The position numbers were made by a program, and so were the translations under genes. From NCBI GenBank assembly GCA_023412195.1, contig JAEYNZ010000114.1:1-5214 (forward strand): a stretch of DNA of 5,214 nucleotides. The letters run 5' to 3'. This DNA is from Bacteroidota bacterium (GTDB lineage Bacteria; Bacteroidota; Bacteroidia; Bacteroidales; Prolixibacteraceae). The notes under the pieces are model-generated. The model did no database searches, was not told the DNA's origin, and saw only the letters and a list, made by a program, of their open reading frames with translations. This document shows positions 4,921-5,214 of the stretch, piece after piece (position 1 is the first letter of the stretch; the number at the start of each line of letters is the position of its first letter).

Positions 4921-5019
4921 GATTTTGCCACAAAAACATAAGGCACCCAAAGGTTCACAAAGATCCTGATATTGCTTTGTGAATTCTTTGTGCCTTTTCT
5001 TCTTAGTGGCAAAAATATC
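4921..5019. repeat. Large imperfect hairpin with TTTTGCCAC/GTGGCAAAA ends
   Basis: The outer arms TTTTGCCAC (4923-4931) and GTGGCAAAA (5006-5014) pair perfectly. Inside, AAGGCAC (4940-4946) pairs with GTGCCTT (4990-4996), AAAG (4949-4952) with CTTT (4986-4989), and TTCACAAAG (4954-4962) with CTTTGTGAA (4975-4983), around a 12-base loop. Intergenic elements with CACAAAG and GGCAC wording are widespread in Bacteroidota and other phyla, from memory. This copy is probably one of many in the genome. Confidence 0.75.
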
Positions 5020-5040
5020 CTGTAAGCTGGTTGGTTTTTC

Positions 5041-5064
5041 ACGCAAAGACGCAAAGCCGCAAAG
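5041..5064. repeat. Three tandem copies of (A/C)CGCAAAG
   Basis: The 8-base units at 5041, 5049 and 5057 read ACGCAAAG, ACGCAAAG and CCGCAAAG, preceded by TTTTTC. The same wording recurs between genes in many Bacteroidota genomes, from memory. Together with the hairpin at 4921-5019 it probably forms one dispersed repeat block. No function is known to me. Confidence 0.75.
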
Positions 5065-5214
5065 AAGGATCCTGTACTATCATCTGCTAATGCAATTATG
5101 CCCTGCCGAAAGCGCTATGGTAAACTGTCTGAAAGCACTTGCAGAACATACTTCATCTATCACTTTCACTGCACCTATAGGCATGGGTATCGTTTTCCTG
5201 ACACATTTAAACCC

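Larger units (their letters stand above)
4648..5214. other. 567-base stretch without a convincing gene
   Basis: This region lies upstream of the alpha/beta hydrolase. It holds a short hairpin (4762-4797), an inverted repeat (4879-4916), a large imperfect hairpin (4921-5019) and a CGCAAAG tandem run (5041-5064). Reading frames crossing these repeats look like translated repeat rather than protein. The last 125 bases (5090-5214) are open on both strands and could be the edge of a gene, but neither frame is recognisable. Confidence 0.6.

Noticed and set aside
4786..5046. Minus-strand 86-codon reading frame
   Set aside because: It spans the hairpin and inverted repeats, needs a TTG start, and its composition matches translated repeat rather than a protein.
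5090..5214. Partial gene at the right edge
   Set aside because: Frames are open on both strands (plus from the ATG at 5090, minus ending at 5085) and neither resembles a known family; the edge prevents a decision.

Overview
The window looks like a chromosomal segment of a Bacteroidota bacterium. The reasons are the protein families present (a Bacteroidota-style kynureninase, a lipoprotein-type SGNH hydrolase, a Tat-like cupin and an SMP-30-type beta-propeller), A-rich leaders without clear Shine-Dalgarno sites, and intergenic repeats of the kind often seen in that phylum (a run of CGCAAAG units and TTTGAG-rich stretches). The assignment rests on resemblance only.

Layout. Bases 1-135 hold the 3' end of a plus-strand SMP-30/gluconolactonase-like gene. 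It converges on a run of minus-strand genes. In transcription order these are an alpha/beta hydrolase (4647 to 3736), a possible 50-residue membrane peptide (3443 to 3291), an SGNH/GDSL lipoprotein hydrolase (3221 to 2490), kynureninase (2488 to 1208) and a cupin (871 to 302). The SGNH stop and the kynureninase ATG are one base apart, so these two are almost certainly co-transcribed. The cupin follows after a 336-base gap. Bases 4648-5214 hold no convincing gene, only a large imperfect hairpin and short repeats.

The kynureninase gives the run its clearest metabolic theme, kynurenine or 3-hydroxykynurenine cleavage in tryptophan breakdown or NAD synthesis. No other gene of that pathway can be identified here. 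The cupin is not a recognisable 3-hydroxyanthranilate dioxygenase.

The most unusual content is non-coding. Two gaps, 124-304 and 927-1195, are filled with palindromic elements sharing the core GGTGACT/AGTCACC (eleven exact copies) or a TTCACC variant. The best copies are hairpins whose arms differ between copies by paired, compensating changes, while one T.T mismatch stays in place. The second gap adds two 83-base units of exactly equal length, bounded by the same core, whose four arms can pair in two mutually exclusive ways. The repeats reach into the ends of both convergent genes and supply the stop codons. This resembles a REP/BIME-like element family or structured RNA elements. No transposase for it lies in the window, so its nature is open.
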